The notes under the pieces are model-generated. The model did not search any database, was not told where the DNA came from, and saw only the letters and a program-made list of their open reading frames with translations. Below, one piece after another: positions 1 through 7,372 of a DNA stretch of 38,389 nucleotides. The stretch's first letter is position 1; each line of letters starts with the position of its first letter. Origin of the DNA: Clostridium porci (GTDB taxonomy: Bacteria > Bacillota > Clostridia > Lachnospirales > Lachnospiraceae); assembly GCF_009696375.1 (NCBI RefSeq), contig NZ_VUMD01000025.1:1-38389 (forward strand). The letters run 5' to 3'. The translations under genes and the position numbers were made by a program.

Positions 1-110
1 AACCGAAAGGAAGTAAGACCCCTTGAAGACGACAAGGTAGATAGGTTAGAGGTGGAAGTGCAGCAATGCATGGAGCTGACTAATACTAATCGGTCGAGGG
101 CTTATCCAGA
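1..110 (+). rRNA. 23S ribosomal RNA, 3' end (partial)
   Basis: The first ~110 bases match the conserved 3' terminus of bacterial 23S rRNA, including the GGAGCTGACTAATACTAAT block and the closing GGTCGAGGGCTTATCC segment. The gene enters from the left edge, so only domain VI is visible. The 3' end is placed by analogy with other Clostridia and may be off by a few bases. The tRNA cluster that follows on the same strand is probably co-transcribed with it. Confidence 0.95.
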
Positions 111-251
111 GAGGAAGAGGTTGGGAAGGGTTGCTTTTGTTCAATATGTGGTTTTTAGGGTATGTTCATAGTTGAAATTATGCTTGAAATTATATGAAAG
201 TTATAGTATAATAATTTGGTCAGCATAATCAGCGATTTAATGTATCGGTAT
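111..251 (+). other. 23S-tRNA spacer without a 5S rRNA gene
   Basis: This 141-base AT-rich spacer has no sequence resembling 5S rRNA, which normally follows 23S. It leads directly into tRNA-Asn. It holds no ORF with a plausible ribosome site. Confidence 0.7.
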
Positions 252-324
252 TCCTCGATAGCTCAGTCGGTAGAGCACGCGGCTGTTAACCGCGCTGTCG
301 TAGGTTCAAGTCCTACTCGGGGAG
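252..324 (+). tRNA. tRNA-Asn (GTT)
   Basis: Complete cloverleaf: acceptor TCCTCGA pairs with TCGGGGA, the D-arm is GCTCAGTCGGTAGAGC, the anticodon GTT lies at 285-287, and a TTCAAGT T-loop is present. No CCA is encoded. First of eight tRNAs after 23S. Confidence 0.96.
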
Positions 325-362
325 TTTTGGTGGAAGTCCATGGCGACCACTACTTTTATAAA

Positions 363-434
363 GGCCCCATGGTCAAGCGGTTAAGACATCGCCCTTTCAC
401 GGCGGTAACACGAGTTCGAATCTCGTTGGGGTCA
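363..434 (+). tRNA. tRNA-Glu (TTC)
   Basis: Acceptor GGCCCCA pairs with TGGGGTC, the anticodon stem TCGCC/GGCGG encloses CTTTCAC with anticodon TTC, and the T-loop is TTCGAAT. No CCA is encoded. Confidence 0.96.
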
Positions 435-463
435 TTGAAATGCATTATTTATCAATTTGATAT

Positions 464-536
464 GCCGATGTGGCTCAATTGGCAGAGCAGCTGATTTGTA
501 ATCAGCAGGTTATCGGTTCGAGTCCGATCATCGGCT
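464..536 (+). tRNA. tRNA-Thr (TGT)
   Basis: Acceptor GCCGATG pairs with CATCGGC, the anticodon stem GCTGA/TCAGC encloses loop TTTGTAA (anticodon TGT), and the T-arm is intact. Confidence 0.96.
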
Positions 537-577
537 TTTGCTGTATTACAGCAAAATAGTTGTTTAATATATAGTTC

Positions 578-651
578 GGACCTTTAGCTCAGTTGGTTAG
601 AGCAACCGGCTCATAACCGGTCGGTCCTGGGTTCAAGTCCCCGAAGGTCCA
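578..651 (+). tRNA. tRNA with CAT anticodon (Met elongator or Ile2)
   Basis: Acceptor GGACCTT pairs with AAGGTCC and the loop CTCATAA gives anticodon CAT. The G1-C72 pair argues against an initiator tRNA. The GGACCTT acceptor also occurs in tRNA-Ile2, whose CAT is modified to lysidine, so elongator Met versus Ile2 cannot be settled by eye. Confidence 0.9.
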
Positions 652-694
652 CTCTTTCTAAACTAAAGCATTTTATAGAACTATATAATATAAT

Positions 695-768
695 GGCCCG
701 GTGGCTCAGTTGGTTAGAGCGCCGCCCTGTCACGGCGGAGGTCGACGGTTCGAATCCGTTCCGGGTCG
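695..768 (+). tRNA. tRNA-Asp (GTC)
   Basis: Acceptor GGCCCGG pairs with CCGGGTC, the anticodon stem CGCCC-type helix encloses a loop with GTC, and the T-arm contains GGTTCGAATCC. No CCA is encoded. Confidence 0.96.
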
Positions 769-806
769 TTTGCACGTTATGATGCAATGTAATTTATATA
801 CAATTT

Positions 807-879
807 GGGGTCTTAGCTCAGCTGGGAGAGCATCTGCCTTACAAGCAGAGGGTCACAGGTTCGAGCCCTGTAGGCCCCA
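807..879 (+). tRNA. tRNA-Val (TAC)
   Basis: Acceptor GGGGTCT pairs with AGGCCCC with one G-U pair. The D-arm is GCTCAGCTGGGAGAGC, the anticodon stem CTGCC/GGCAG-type helix holds TAC, and the T-arm is ACAGGTTCGAGCCCTGT. Confidence 0.95.
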
Positions 880-889
880 TTTGTATTTT

Positions 890-973
890 GTGGGTATGGT
901 GGAATTGGCAGACACAAGGGACTTAAAATCCCTCGGTAGCAATACCGTGCCGGTTCAAGTCCGGCTACCCGCA
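890..973 (+). tRNA. tRNA-Leu (TAA)
   Basis: Class II tRNA with a long variable arm. Acceptor GTGGGTA pairs with TACCCGC, the anticodon stem GGGAC/ATCCC-type helix encloses loop CTTAAAA with anticodon TAA, and the T-loop is TTCAAGT. Confidence 0.95.
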
Positions 974-1030
974 GTACAATTAAGTTCTGATTCTGAAAGG
1001 TATTGGAGTTTTTTGTTACACATTTCATTT

Positions 1031-1110
1031 GCGGCTGTGGTGGAATTGGCAGACACGATGGATTTAGGTTCCATTGGGCGACCGTGCAGGTTCGAGTCCT
1101 GTTAGCCGCA
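1031..1110 (+). tRNA. tRNA-Leu (TAG)
   Basis: Class II tRNA. Acceptor GCGGCTG pairs with TAGCCGC except at the last position, the anticodon loop contains TAG in GATTTAGGTTC, and a long variable arm and TTCGAGT T-loop are present. Last tRNA before the terminator. Confidence 0.95.
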
Positions 1111-1144
1111 TTTTAAAATCCCTGGTTTTTAAGGGCTTCGAACT

Positions 1145-1180
1145 GTCAAAAAAGGTCAGCTACTGCTGACCTTTTTTGAC
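1145..1180 (+). terminator. Terminator of the rRNA-tRNA operon
   Basis: Perfect 16-bp inverted repeat around a TACT loop, with GGTCAGC/GCTGACC flanked by A and T runs. The symmetric A/T runs allow termination on both strands. It ends the tRNA cluster about 35 bases after tRNA-Leu(TAG). Confidence 0.93.
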
Positions 1181-1451
1181 ATAATAACCCCAAATAGATT
1201 GACAGCAGCTAGGTGCTTTGAGAGATGAAGCTATATCTTTAAACATTGGAGCAGAGATTTCAATTAATGGAGATGCATTATAGAAACAGAAATGTATTTT
1301 TATACTCACAAATGCTTTCCCATAAGCTCAAATGAATGGAGAGCATTTTAAATATTGTTTATATTAGTGGGAGGAAAAAGCTTTACCTCTCCTACCCAAA
1401 AATAGATACCAATAAGCTATAGGCAGGCTTACAAAACTGCCAGGGTTTTAT
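1181..1451. other. Intergenic, no gene seen
   Basis: AT-rich stretch between the tRNA operon terminator and the converging ImmA-type gene. A weak hairpin (GGCAG...CTGCC near 1423-1442) may close the minus-strand transcript but has no clear T-run. It could hold a prophage attachment remnant beside tRNA-Leu, but no duplicated tRNA end was seen. Confidence 0.4.
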
Positions 1452-1943
1452 CTATCCTTCCGTTATTACCTCCATCCAAACAATTTTACGGACACTTAAA
1501 GCGGGCTCAAAGGTAATTATATAGTCCCCTTTCGTAACCATAATACCAAATTTGGAGCGATAATCATCAATAGCTTCCTGTAAAAATGCTTCTGTTACTT
1601 CCAGATACTCTGCAATTTCATAACGGTTCCTGCAGCTGTGCTCCCAAGCTGAAATAAGCTTATCCAGCGTTATCATACGGTTGAAAGCCCATAGGCGGGC
1701 TTTCTTCTCCTGTTGGCGATTTCCTGGTATGGTAGGGTCAATTATATTTCCTGCAGTTGTATGATAATGGCCAAGTTCTTCGGCAGCGATACAGGCCTTT
1801 TCAACTGAGGTTTTAAGCTTGTCGCTTAGTCCGATTACATTTCCGTTAATAAGGCCGTCGGACTGAGACTCAAAGTGGACGTTTTCCAGAATAAGAACAT
1901 TATTTTGCTCTGCCTCGTCCAATAATTCCTCGTAAGTGGTCAT
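1452..1943 (-). CDS. ImmA/IrrE-type phage protein
   Basis: 163 residues. Residues ~50-62 contain ACIAAEELGHYHTT, the phage variant of the ImmA/IrrE zinc-peptidase motif. The first His of HExxH is replaced by Glu (EELGH), which is frequent in Firmicute phage members. In ICEBs1 the ImmA protease cleaves the paired ImmR repressor. Here the gene lies 25 bases downstream of an Xre repressor on the same strand, the usual immunity pair. Start chosen at ATG 1943 after a good GGAGGT site. The C-terminal half has helical character and may bind the partner. Whether this variant is catalytically active cannot be judged from sequence. Confidence 0.8.
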   Translation of the reverse strand: MTTYEELLDEAEQNNVLILENVHFESQSDGLINGNVIGLSDKLKTSVEKACIAAEELGHYHTTAGNIIDPTIPGNRQQEKKARLWAFNRMITLDKLISAWEHSCRNRYEIAEYLEVTEAFLQEAIDDYRSKFGIMVTKGDYIITFEPALSVRKIVWMEVITEG

Positions 1944-1968
1944 ATTCTACGTGCTACCTCCGTTTGAA

Positions 1969-2622
1969 TCATTTTTTATTTTTTAGCTTTGCAAGGTCTG
2001 ATTGAACTTTGTCAAGTTCTCCATCTTCGTACAGATGATCATTGTGAGCCGCAATTAGCTGGGATGATGCAGCTTTTTCTATAGGGGTAAAATCATAGGG
2101 TGGAATAGTATCATAATGCCTCGTACCGCAGCCATAATCAGATGAGTCATTGTCATTCGCTTTTGCAGTTTTATGTGTATTTGAAAGCTCTATTAGCTGC
2201 TCGTCTGGATTTGCGGAATAGTCGGGAACATAAGTAAGTTCTTTTACGCGTTTAATAGCCTCTTGTTCACCCTTCAGGTTTAATTTAGAAAAATGATTAA
2301 GCAAGGTCTGTTGGTTTTTTGTATGTTCCGTCCGGCTGGTCATATTATAGCCAGCGGCAGATGTGAGAGATACATTTCTGCTTATAGGAGCATCAAAACC
2401 CATAAGCCATGCCTCATTAACATTTAATGCGTTCGCGAGAATAAAAAGTTTATCTTGATTTGGCTCTACTTTACCAGAAACATACTGGCTTATGTCAGAT
2501 TTGTTCATTTTAACATTATACTTTTGACAGTACGGGGCACAGGCCTTCAGTATGTCAACCTGTTTTAAAGCTCTTTCAGACATGAGCTTTTTTAATCTCA
2601 AGGAAGTATTTTCTTTTTTCAT
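1969..2622 (-). CDS. Xre-family (phage CI-like) repressor
   Basis: 217 residues from ATG 2622, preceded by GGAGGGCTGGCG. The longer upstream reading has no ribosome site and would run through the operator. The N-terminal ~70 residues form an Xre/Cro helix-turn-helix (LKQVDILKACAPYC, MNKSDISQYVSGKVEP, LANALNVNEAWLMG). The C-terminal part is low-complexity and lacks a LexA-type Ser/Lys protease domain, so induction is more likely through the adjacent ImmA-type protein. It is transcribed away from a divergent promoter pair with an inverted repeat over its own -10, suggesting autoregulation. Confidence 0.85.
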   Translation of the reverse strand: MKKENTSLRLKKLMSERALKQVDILKACAPYCQKYNVKMNKSDISQYVSGKVEPNQDKLFILANALNVNEAWLMGFDAPISRNVSLTSAAGYNMTSRTEHTKNQQTLLNHFSKLNLKGEQEAIKRVKELTYVPDYSANPDEQLIELSNTHKTAKANDNDSSDYGCGTRHYDTIPPYDFTPIEKAASSQLIAAHNDHLYEDGELDKVQSDLAKLKNKK

Positions 2623-2642
2623 CGCCAGCCCTCCTATGAGGA

Positions 2643-2672
2643 TATCATAACATATGATAGATAATAGTTCAA
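2643..2672 (-). promoter_or_regulatory. Repressor promoter with overlapping operator
   Basis: Minus-strand promoter TTGAAC (2667-2672), 17-bp spacer, TATGAT (2644-2649). The -10 is covered by inverted repeat TATCAT-N5-ATGATA at 2643-2659, a likely binding site for the Xre repressor. Confidence 0.7.
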
Positions 2673-2709
2673 CAAAAATAACAAAGGTTAAAAAAATTGA
2701 ATTTTTGTA

Positions 2710-2738
2710 TTGACATATAAGAAACAATCCGATATACT
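2710..2738 (+). promoter_or_regulatory. Divergent rightward promoter
   Basis: Consensus TTGACA (2710-2715), 17-bp spacer, TATACT (2733-2738). It reads away from the repressor into a stretch with no intact gene for more than 600 bases, as expected for the early promoter of a deleted or decayed prophage. Confidence 0.75.
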
Positions 2739-3377
2739 GTCTACAGTAGTTAAATATATTGAACTTCTAAAAAGTAGAGGCAGGAGTTGGTTACAGCAAG
2801 CACAAAGGTAACATTAGGAAGAACTCGCTACATAGCAGGATTTTGATGGCAATTAGGACTGTAATACGATAGCTCTTGTAAGAGAGGGATTGTCCTTAAA
2901 CAGCAGGATATCTGCAAAGAAATGAAAGTGGTAGGCCTACTTAAGGGAAAGCGAAAATATTTTTAATGAAAAAGTTCAAAAAATAAAACTTTAAAAGGAG
3001 GAAAGAAAAATGATTTAGATTTTTTACTTTTTACAAAGTAAGCTGGACAAGAATCTGCATGGCTCGGAGAATTTCCAGGCAGTTCTGGAGGATAAGCAGT
3101 AGTAAGCAGATGTGAATGGGAGGTGAAGGGTGACAGATGTATGTTAGGATTGGCGGAAGCGCCATGAGGACAGGAGGTGAGCCGGTGGGCAAGGCAGGGC
3201 TGCTAAGTCATAGTAAATAGGGAACGGAGATTGCTTGAGAAGGCTATATGGGGTTTCAACATATTTGGGACTTACGGGATAAGCCGGGATGATATAGCAG
3301 AACCAGAAGGGTTATAATCAAAGCTTCTTAATGAGAGGCGAGGCAGGAAAAATTTTTATCAGAAAAGGAGAAAAAAG
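2739..3377 (+). other. Decayed region between early promoter and esterase gene
   Basis: 639 bases with no intact ORF of normal size. Several strong ribosome sites (AAGGAGG at 2995-3001, GGGAGGTG near 3119-3126) are followed only by very short reading frames. One, at 3010, is interrupted by an amber codon. A 27-codon frame starting ATGTATGTTAGG near 3139 is unrecognised. The picture is of eroded phage genes joined to a surviving late gene. Confidence 0.5.
3010..3102 (+). pseudogene. Short phage-like ORF with in-frame TAG at codon 3
   Basis: A strong AAGGAGG site lies 8 bases before ATG. The frame reads Met-Ile-stop(TAG), then continues open for 27 further codons (IFYFLQSKLDKNLHG..., ending in EDKQ) to a second TAG. 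The open frame after the amber looks protein-like, with acidic and polar residues. It may be a small phage protein inactivated by one nonsense change, or the true product may be only the dipeptide. The family is not recognised. Confidence 0.45.
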
Positions 3378-5078
3378 ATGGGATATGTGAACAATATAGA
3401 GAAAGATGGAGACATCACCATGGACGGAATACGAAATCATTTAGAAACGGAAGCAGATTCTGGGGAGTCCGGAGTAGGTGAGGCAGAAAATTCTTCAACA
3501 TTGTCAGTGTACGACTCAAATCGGCAATATGATAAATTTATTGTTGTTGCAGTAGCCGGACAGTCAAATGCAGTCGGATATGATGAATCTCCGATTGATC
3601 CATACACAGACCGGGCGTTTAATTCGCAAAGAGTAATGCAATTGGGATTTTTAAAGGATGACAACCTTAAGCTAGTGCCACTGACCTCCTGTGCTCAAAA
3701 TTTCCAGGATATGACGAAGGTCCAGGAGGGGGGAACTAAGGGGATTCACTTACCCTTGGCGAATCTAATGCTGCGGTATATACCGGAGGATTACGGAGTG
3801 CTTATTTTGCCCTGCGCCTACGGTGGGACTGGCTTTCTATCGGGCAGTTACGGAACCTATAATAGAGAGACGATGAAGCCCTCCGAAGGAGTATTGAGAT
3901 GGGGGATAGAGTCCGCCTATTACAAAGCGCTTGTTGACCGGATTAAGTATGTGCTGGGGCTAAATCCAAATAACTTATTTGCCGGATTGATATGGCTCCA
4001 AGGGGAGGCGGACAGTGCAAACGCGGCCAATCATCAGGCTGGCTTTCAAGCAATGACAGAGGATTTCTTTTCAAAGCTGAACGAGGCCGGATATGGAGCC
4101 CGTACCCCTAAGGGTAGATTTGACAAGGATATTTGGTACAATGTAGAAACGGTCAGCTATTGGTATACCCAGGGACAGTGTCAGCAGATATGGGATAATT
4201 ATAAAAGCTGGAATCCCAATACCTATATTAAGATTCCAAGGGGGGCTCAGTCTAATCTGATAAATGGCACTGGCAAGACGACAGCCAATAAGCCTTCGCA
4301 CTACGGTAATAACTCTTACAGAGATGTAATAGCCCCCCTTTTGGTGGAAGGTCTAAGGAACAATGGTGCGTTTACAATCCGAATCCGCAGCAACAAGGAG
4401 GTATGTAACGCTTATCCAGAGCTGTCAAGATTGACTGCAATGTCTGATATTACAACAAAAGAAAGGATGGCTGTTACGCTGGATCACTCATCTGGAGTTT
4501 TAAGATCGAAGAGTACGACGCTATCGTGTTATACATCCTGTTTATCCTTTGGGGATATCTACAGGCTGGACTTTGAGGCGACACGTTGCTTTTACTGGGT
4601 AGCTTTTGAAGGAGACATAAATACTGTATTTACCGCCTTTTGCATTGGCTCTGGAAATGTGGGGTGGGTAAGCTCAATTAATACAGCCGGACAGACGATC
4701 ACTCCATTGGCAAACAAGGGCGGAGTAGAAGCCTGGAGAGAGGGTAATTTGGCATCAGGAGACAGAGTATCTATCTTCAGAAATAGGGATGGGAGCATTG
4801 AAGTATATAAAAAGCCAGCAGCAAAAAGGCAGTATGAGCATTGGTTCCGTCTGGATCCATATTTATACTCAAATACTCTTAGTTCGTCAAAAAATTCTAC
4901 CTCTCGTATGATAGGATTTACATATGGTGTCAGCCCTTCTGAAACAGAGCCTCCATTTGACACAGATATTACTGCGCTTCACAAGAATATCCTGATCTGG
5001 AAAGAGGCGGCGCCAGGCTGTAATCCTGCAATCGACATTGAACGGGACAATACCATTTTGAGACTGACAGCAAACTAA
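3378..5078 (+). CDS. SGNH/sialate O-acetylesterase-like protein, probably phage tail-associated
   Basis: 566 residues after an AAAAGGAG site. Residues ~52-65 read VVAVAGQSNAVGY, the GQSN block holding the nucleophilic Ser of the sialate O-acetylesterase (SASA/DUF303) fold. GLIWLQGEADS (~208-218) is the typical second block. A late His in SHYGNNSYRD (~307) is a candidate triad member. The remaining ~230 residues look like a beta-rich C-terminal domain of unknown function. There is no signal peptide, unlike secreted carbohydrate esterases. With the upstream repressor/ImmA pair this favours a prophage tail or receptor-binding esterase that removes acetyl groups from surface glycans. A bacterial carbohydrate esterase is the alternative. 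Confidence 0.8.
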   Translation: MGYVNNIEKDGDITMDGIRNHLETEADSGESGVGEAENSSTLSVYDSNRQYDKFIVVAVAGQSNAVGYDESPIDPYTDRAFNSQRVMQLGFLKDDNLKLVPLTSCAQNFQDMTKVQEGGTKGIHLPLANLMLRYIPEDYGVLILPCAYGGTGFLSGSYGTYNRETMKPSEGVLRWGIESAYYKALVDRIKYVLGLNPNNLFAGLIWLQGEADSANAANHQAGFQAMTEDFFSKLNEAGYGARTPKGRFDKDIWYNVETVSYWYTQGQCQQIWDNYKSWNPNTYIKIPRGAQSNLINGTGKTTANKPSHYGNNSYRDVIAPLLVEGLRNNGAFTIRIRSNKEVCNAYPELSRLTAMSDITTKERMAVTLDHSSGVLRSKSTTLSCYTSCLSFGDIYRLDFEATRCFYWVAFEGDINTVFTAFCIGSGNVGWVSSINTAGQTITPLANKGGVEAWREGNLASGDRVSIFRNRDGSIEVYKKPAAKRQYEHWFRLDPYLYSNTLSSSKNSTSRMIGFTYGVSPSETEPPFDTDITALHKNILIWKEAAPGCNPAIDIERDNTILRLTAN

Positions 5079-5095
5079 AGCGATTGGCAGGCATA

Positions 5096-5121
5096 GAGCC
5101 GCTCTCAGGGCGGCTCTTCCT
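5096..5121 (+). terminator. Terminator after the esterase gene
   Basis: Stem GAGCCGC/GCGGCTC with loop TCTCAGG, then a T-rich tail (TTCCTCTGT). Located 18 bases after the stop of the esterase gene. Confidence 0.75.
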
Positions 5122-5304
5122 CTGTATTTACGATTGTACGATTGCTGAGATTGAAGGTATAAATAAAGAGATTTTTGCGCTTGGGCCGTTAGGAAAGCAA
5201 ATTGGTTGTATGTCGAGAAGAAAAAGAGGTTCCAAGTTTTCGGAGGTAAATACCAAAAAAGTAAAGCGGATAGTTTTAGAAGCAGGATACGTTGGTGAAT
5301 TTAT

Positions 5305-5964
5305 CTAGCAGTGAAGCCACTCCACTTCATTTTTCTTGTAGCGGATCAGTCCGTCCTTCTGCATGCGGGACAGCTCTGCGGACATAGCGCTTCGTTCTAC
5401 ACAAAGATAAGCAGCCAGCTCATCCCTGCTAAAGGGAATGGTGAAGTGGGAGGCCCCTTGCCTTTGGATGTTAAAGTATAGAAGAAGGCGTTCCCTGGTG
5501 GAGCGTTTGGAGAGAATTTCTATTTTTTGGTTCAGTATCAGGTTTTTATGGGCTATCAGCGTAAGCATATTTTCGATAAGCCGGGAGTGAAAGGGACAGC
5601 CAGAAGAGCAGGTGGTAATAATTTTTTTATAGTTAAGATGAAGTATCTGGCTGTCCTGGGCTGCAGCTACTGTAACAGGGCTGTGAGAGACGTTTGCGCA
5701 GGCGAAAACCTCTGCAAAGAGCTCGCCCTCCTGAAGCTCTGCCATGAGGTTTTGCTTGCCTTCCTCATTTTCACGAAATACCTGAACCCGGCCAGATATT
5801 ACAAGTCCCACCGTTTTGACCGGATCTCCGGCCAGCAGAATCAGTTCATTCCTTTGGTATGTTTTTACCCGGCCTTCGATGCAGGAGAGCATATGGTCAA
5901 AGCTAGTCGCGTTAATTCCTTCAAATAGAGGATTTGCTTTTATCTTATCGAAAATTTCTATCAT
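5305..5964 (-). CDS. Crp/Fnr-family transcriptional regulator
   Basis: 219 residues. The N-terminal ~125 residues form a cyclic-nucleotide-binding-like beta-roll (NELILLAGDPVKTVGLVISG, GKQNLMAELQEGELFAE). The C-terminus is the Crp helix-turn-helix (IPFSRDELAAYLCVERSAM, ~175-193). There is no N-terminal Fnr-type cysteine cluster; Cys at ~118 and ~122 (TCSSGCPF) occur mid-protein, a pattern seen in clostridial relatives. It is divergent from a ferredoxin-like gene 84 bases away, which it probably controls, perhaps in response to redox or nitrosative stress. The start ATG follows AAGGTG. Confidence 0.88.
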   Translation of the reverse strand: MIEIFDKIKANPLFEGINATSFDHMLSCIEGRVKTYQRNELILLAGDPVKTVGLVISGRVQVFRENEEGKQNLMAELQEGELFAEVFACANVSHSPVTVAAAQDSQILHLNYKKIITTCSSGCPFHSRLIENMLTLIAHKNLILNQKIEILSKRSTRERLLLYFNIQRQGASHFTIPFSRDELAAYLCVERSAMSAELSRMQKDGLIRYKKNEVEWLHC

Positions 5965-6048
5965 ATTTTTTCACCTTGTTGTTGTACCAATATACTTGTC
6001 GGGTTTAGTATAGTATAATAACCTTATAAACACAAGGGAGGAATTAGA

Positions 6049-6816
6049 ATGATTCGAAAAATTATTCATATAGACCAGGAGCTGTGCAATGGCTGCGGTT
6101 TGTGTGTAGATGCCTGCCATGAGGGAGCGATGGGACTGGTGGAGGGCAGAGCAAAGCTTTTGAGGGATGATTACTGCGATGGACTGGGAAACTGCCTGCC
6201 GGTCTGCCCCACAGGCGCCATTACCTTTGAAGAGAGGGAGGCCGCGGCTTATGATGAAGCGGCTGTGCTGGCGTTACAGGAAGCGAGACCAGGCAAGAAG
6301 GTTCTGCCCTGCGGGTGTCCTGGAACTCAGGCCAGAGCTATTGAACGTCATAGCGGTATAGGTAAGGAAACCTCCGAAAGCGAGGTGCCTGGAGCAGTTT
6401 CTGTATCTGGAACCACTTTGTCCGGGGTATCCTCAGGGACGTGTCAAATGTCAGAGCTATGCCAGTGGCCGGTACAGATAAAGCTAGTACCGGTGAACGC
6501 TTCTTATTTCAATTGTGCGCATCTGCTGGTGTCTGCTGACTGTGCGGCTTATGCCTATGGAAATTTCCACTCAGATTTCATAAAAAATAAGATAACTCTA
6601 ATTGGCTGTCCGAAACTGGACGAAGGGGATTATAGTGAGAAACTTACTGCAATTTTGAAGGAAAATGATATTAAATCTGTAACGGTAGTACGGATGGAGG
6701 TTCCATGCTGCGGAGGAATTGAGAATGCAGTAAAGACGGCTCTGAAAGGCTGTGGAAAGATGATTCCCTGGCAGGTAGCGGTAATTTCTACAGATGGTCG
6801 TGTACTGGAAACTTAG
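6049..6816 (+). CDS. Ferredoxin-like 4Fe-4S protein
   Basis: 255 residues after a strong AGGGAGG site. Residues 15-25 carry a full cluster motif CNGCGLCVDAC. The second motif is irregular (CDGLGNCLPVC, ~44-54), lacking one Cys of the standard CxxCxxC spacing, as in related clostridial proteins. The C-terminal half contains further Cys pairs (CGCPGT ~88, GCPKLD ~188, PCCGG ~221) and may carry another metal site. A TATAAT at 6014-6019 may be its -10. Divergent pairing with the Crp/Fnr gene suggests an electron-transfer role in a redox response. The partner enzyme is not in the window. Confidence 0.85.
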   Translation: MIRKIIHIDQELCNGCGLCVDACHEGAMGLVEGRAKLLRDDYCDGLGNCLPVCPTGAITFEEREAAAYDEAAVLALQEARPGKKVLPCGCPGTQARAIERHSGIGKETSESEVPGAVSVSGTTLSGVSSGTCQMSELCQWPVQIKLVPVNASYFNCAHLLVSADCAAYAYGNFHSDFIKNKITLIGCPKLDEGDYSEKLTAILKENDIKSVTVVRMEVPCCGGIENAVKTALKGCGKMIPWQVAVISTDGRVLET

Positions 6817-6969
6817 AAACAAAGGGAGGTATCTTTCTTTGGCAGGCATTTATGATAAAGATAGGTAATTGGAAACTCATTGATTGAGATTTCGATACTT
6901 TGCATTGGCTCTTTCATGGGAATGGGCAAGGGGATAAATTCTCCAGGGTCTGAGGAGGATACCAATTTA

Positions 6970-7132
6970 ATGAGCTGGCTTATGGTGAGATGGGCGGCAT
7001 ACTTCTTCGGATGGAAATGAGGAAGCGGAATTATCTGCGGCTGCTAAAGCGAAGGCTTCCGTAAGCAAACCTTTGTTTAAAACCTTCTTGACCTATCTCT
7101 TTACATTCAGTATAATTGGAGTATTCGGTTGA
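6970..7132 (+). pseudogene. Possible frameshifted membrane-protein remnant
   Basis: One frame reads MSWLMVRWAAYFFGWK then stop. A second overlapping frame continues with NEEAELSAAAKAKASVSK and a hydrophobic end, LFTFSIIGVFG, to TGA at 7130-7132. Together they look like the end of a small membrane protein split by a frameshift. The family is not recognised. The promoter proposed for the nickel operon lies inside this remnant, so one of the two readings may be coincidental. Confidence 0.3.
7088..7116 (+). promoter_or_regulatory. Candidate promoter of the nickel/lar operon
   Basis: TTGACC (7088-7093), 17-bp spacer, TATAAT (7111-7116). It would give a ~250-base untranslated leader that contains the hairpin at 7225-7283. 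Confidence 0.6.
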
Positions 7133-7224
7133 CAGAAGTCACCATTTACAGGCTGTATGCTGAAACAAAATCTAAAAGAGAGAATGAACGTTCCAGCTGG
7201 ACAGAAACATAATATAAAGTAAAG

Positions 7225-7283
7225 ATACCAAGAAGGTATAGCGCTTCAAAAGAAAGGCGCAGGCATCTTTTTGGTATTTTTTT
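7225..7283 (+). promoter_or_regulatory. Leader hairpin / possible attenuator before nickel operon
   Basis: ATACCAA (7225-7231) pairs with TTGGTAT (7271-7277) around an inner helix GCGCTT/AGGCGC, followed by seven T residues: an intrinsic terminator before the first gene. The same ATACC can instead pair with GGTAT at 7235-7239 in a small hairpin, so two exclusive folds exist, as in transcription attenuators and metal riboswitches. No known riboswitch consensus was recognised by eye. Confidence 0.5.
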
Positions 7284-7372
7284 GCCCCTTTGGCTGCTGA
7301 AATGGGTACAAAGCAGATGAAGTCCATCATAATCAGCAGGCTGGAACAGGCAGATGGAAAAGGAGAATTGGA

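Noticed and set aside
216..1105. Long frames across the tRNA cluster
   Set aside because: They consist of translated tRNA sequence and are shadows.
5084..5308. 74-codon frame on the plus strand after the esterase gene
   Set aside because: It begins at a TTG inside the terminator hairpin, has no ribosome site, and no family was recognised. It could be a fragment but is not supported as a gene.
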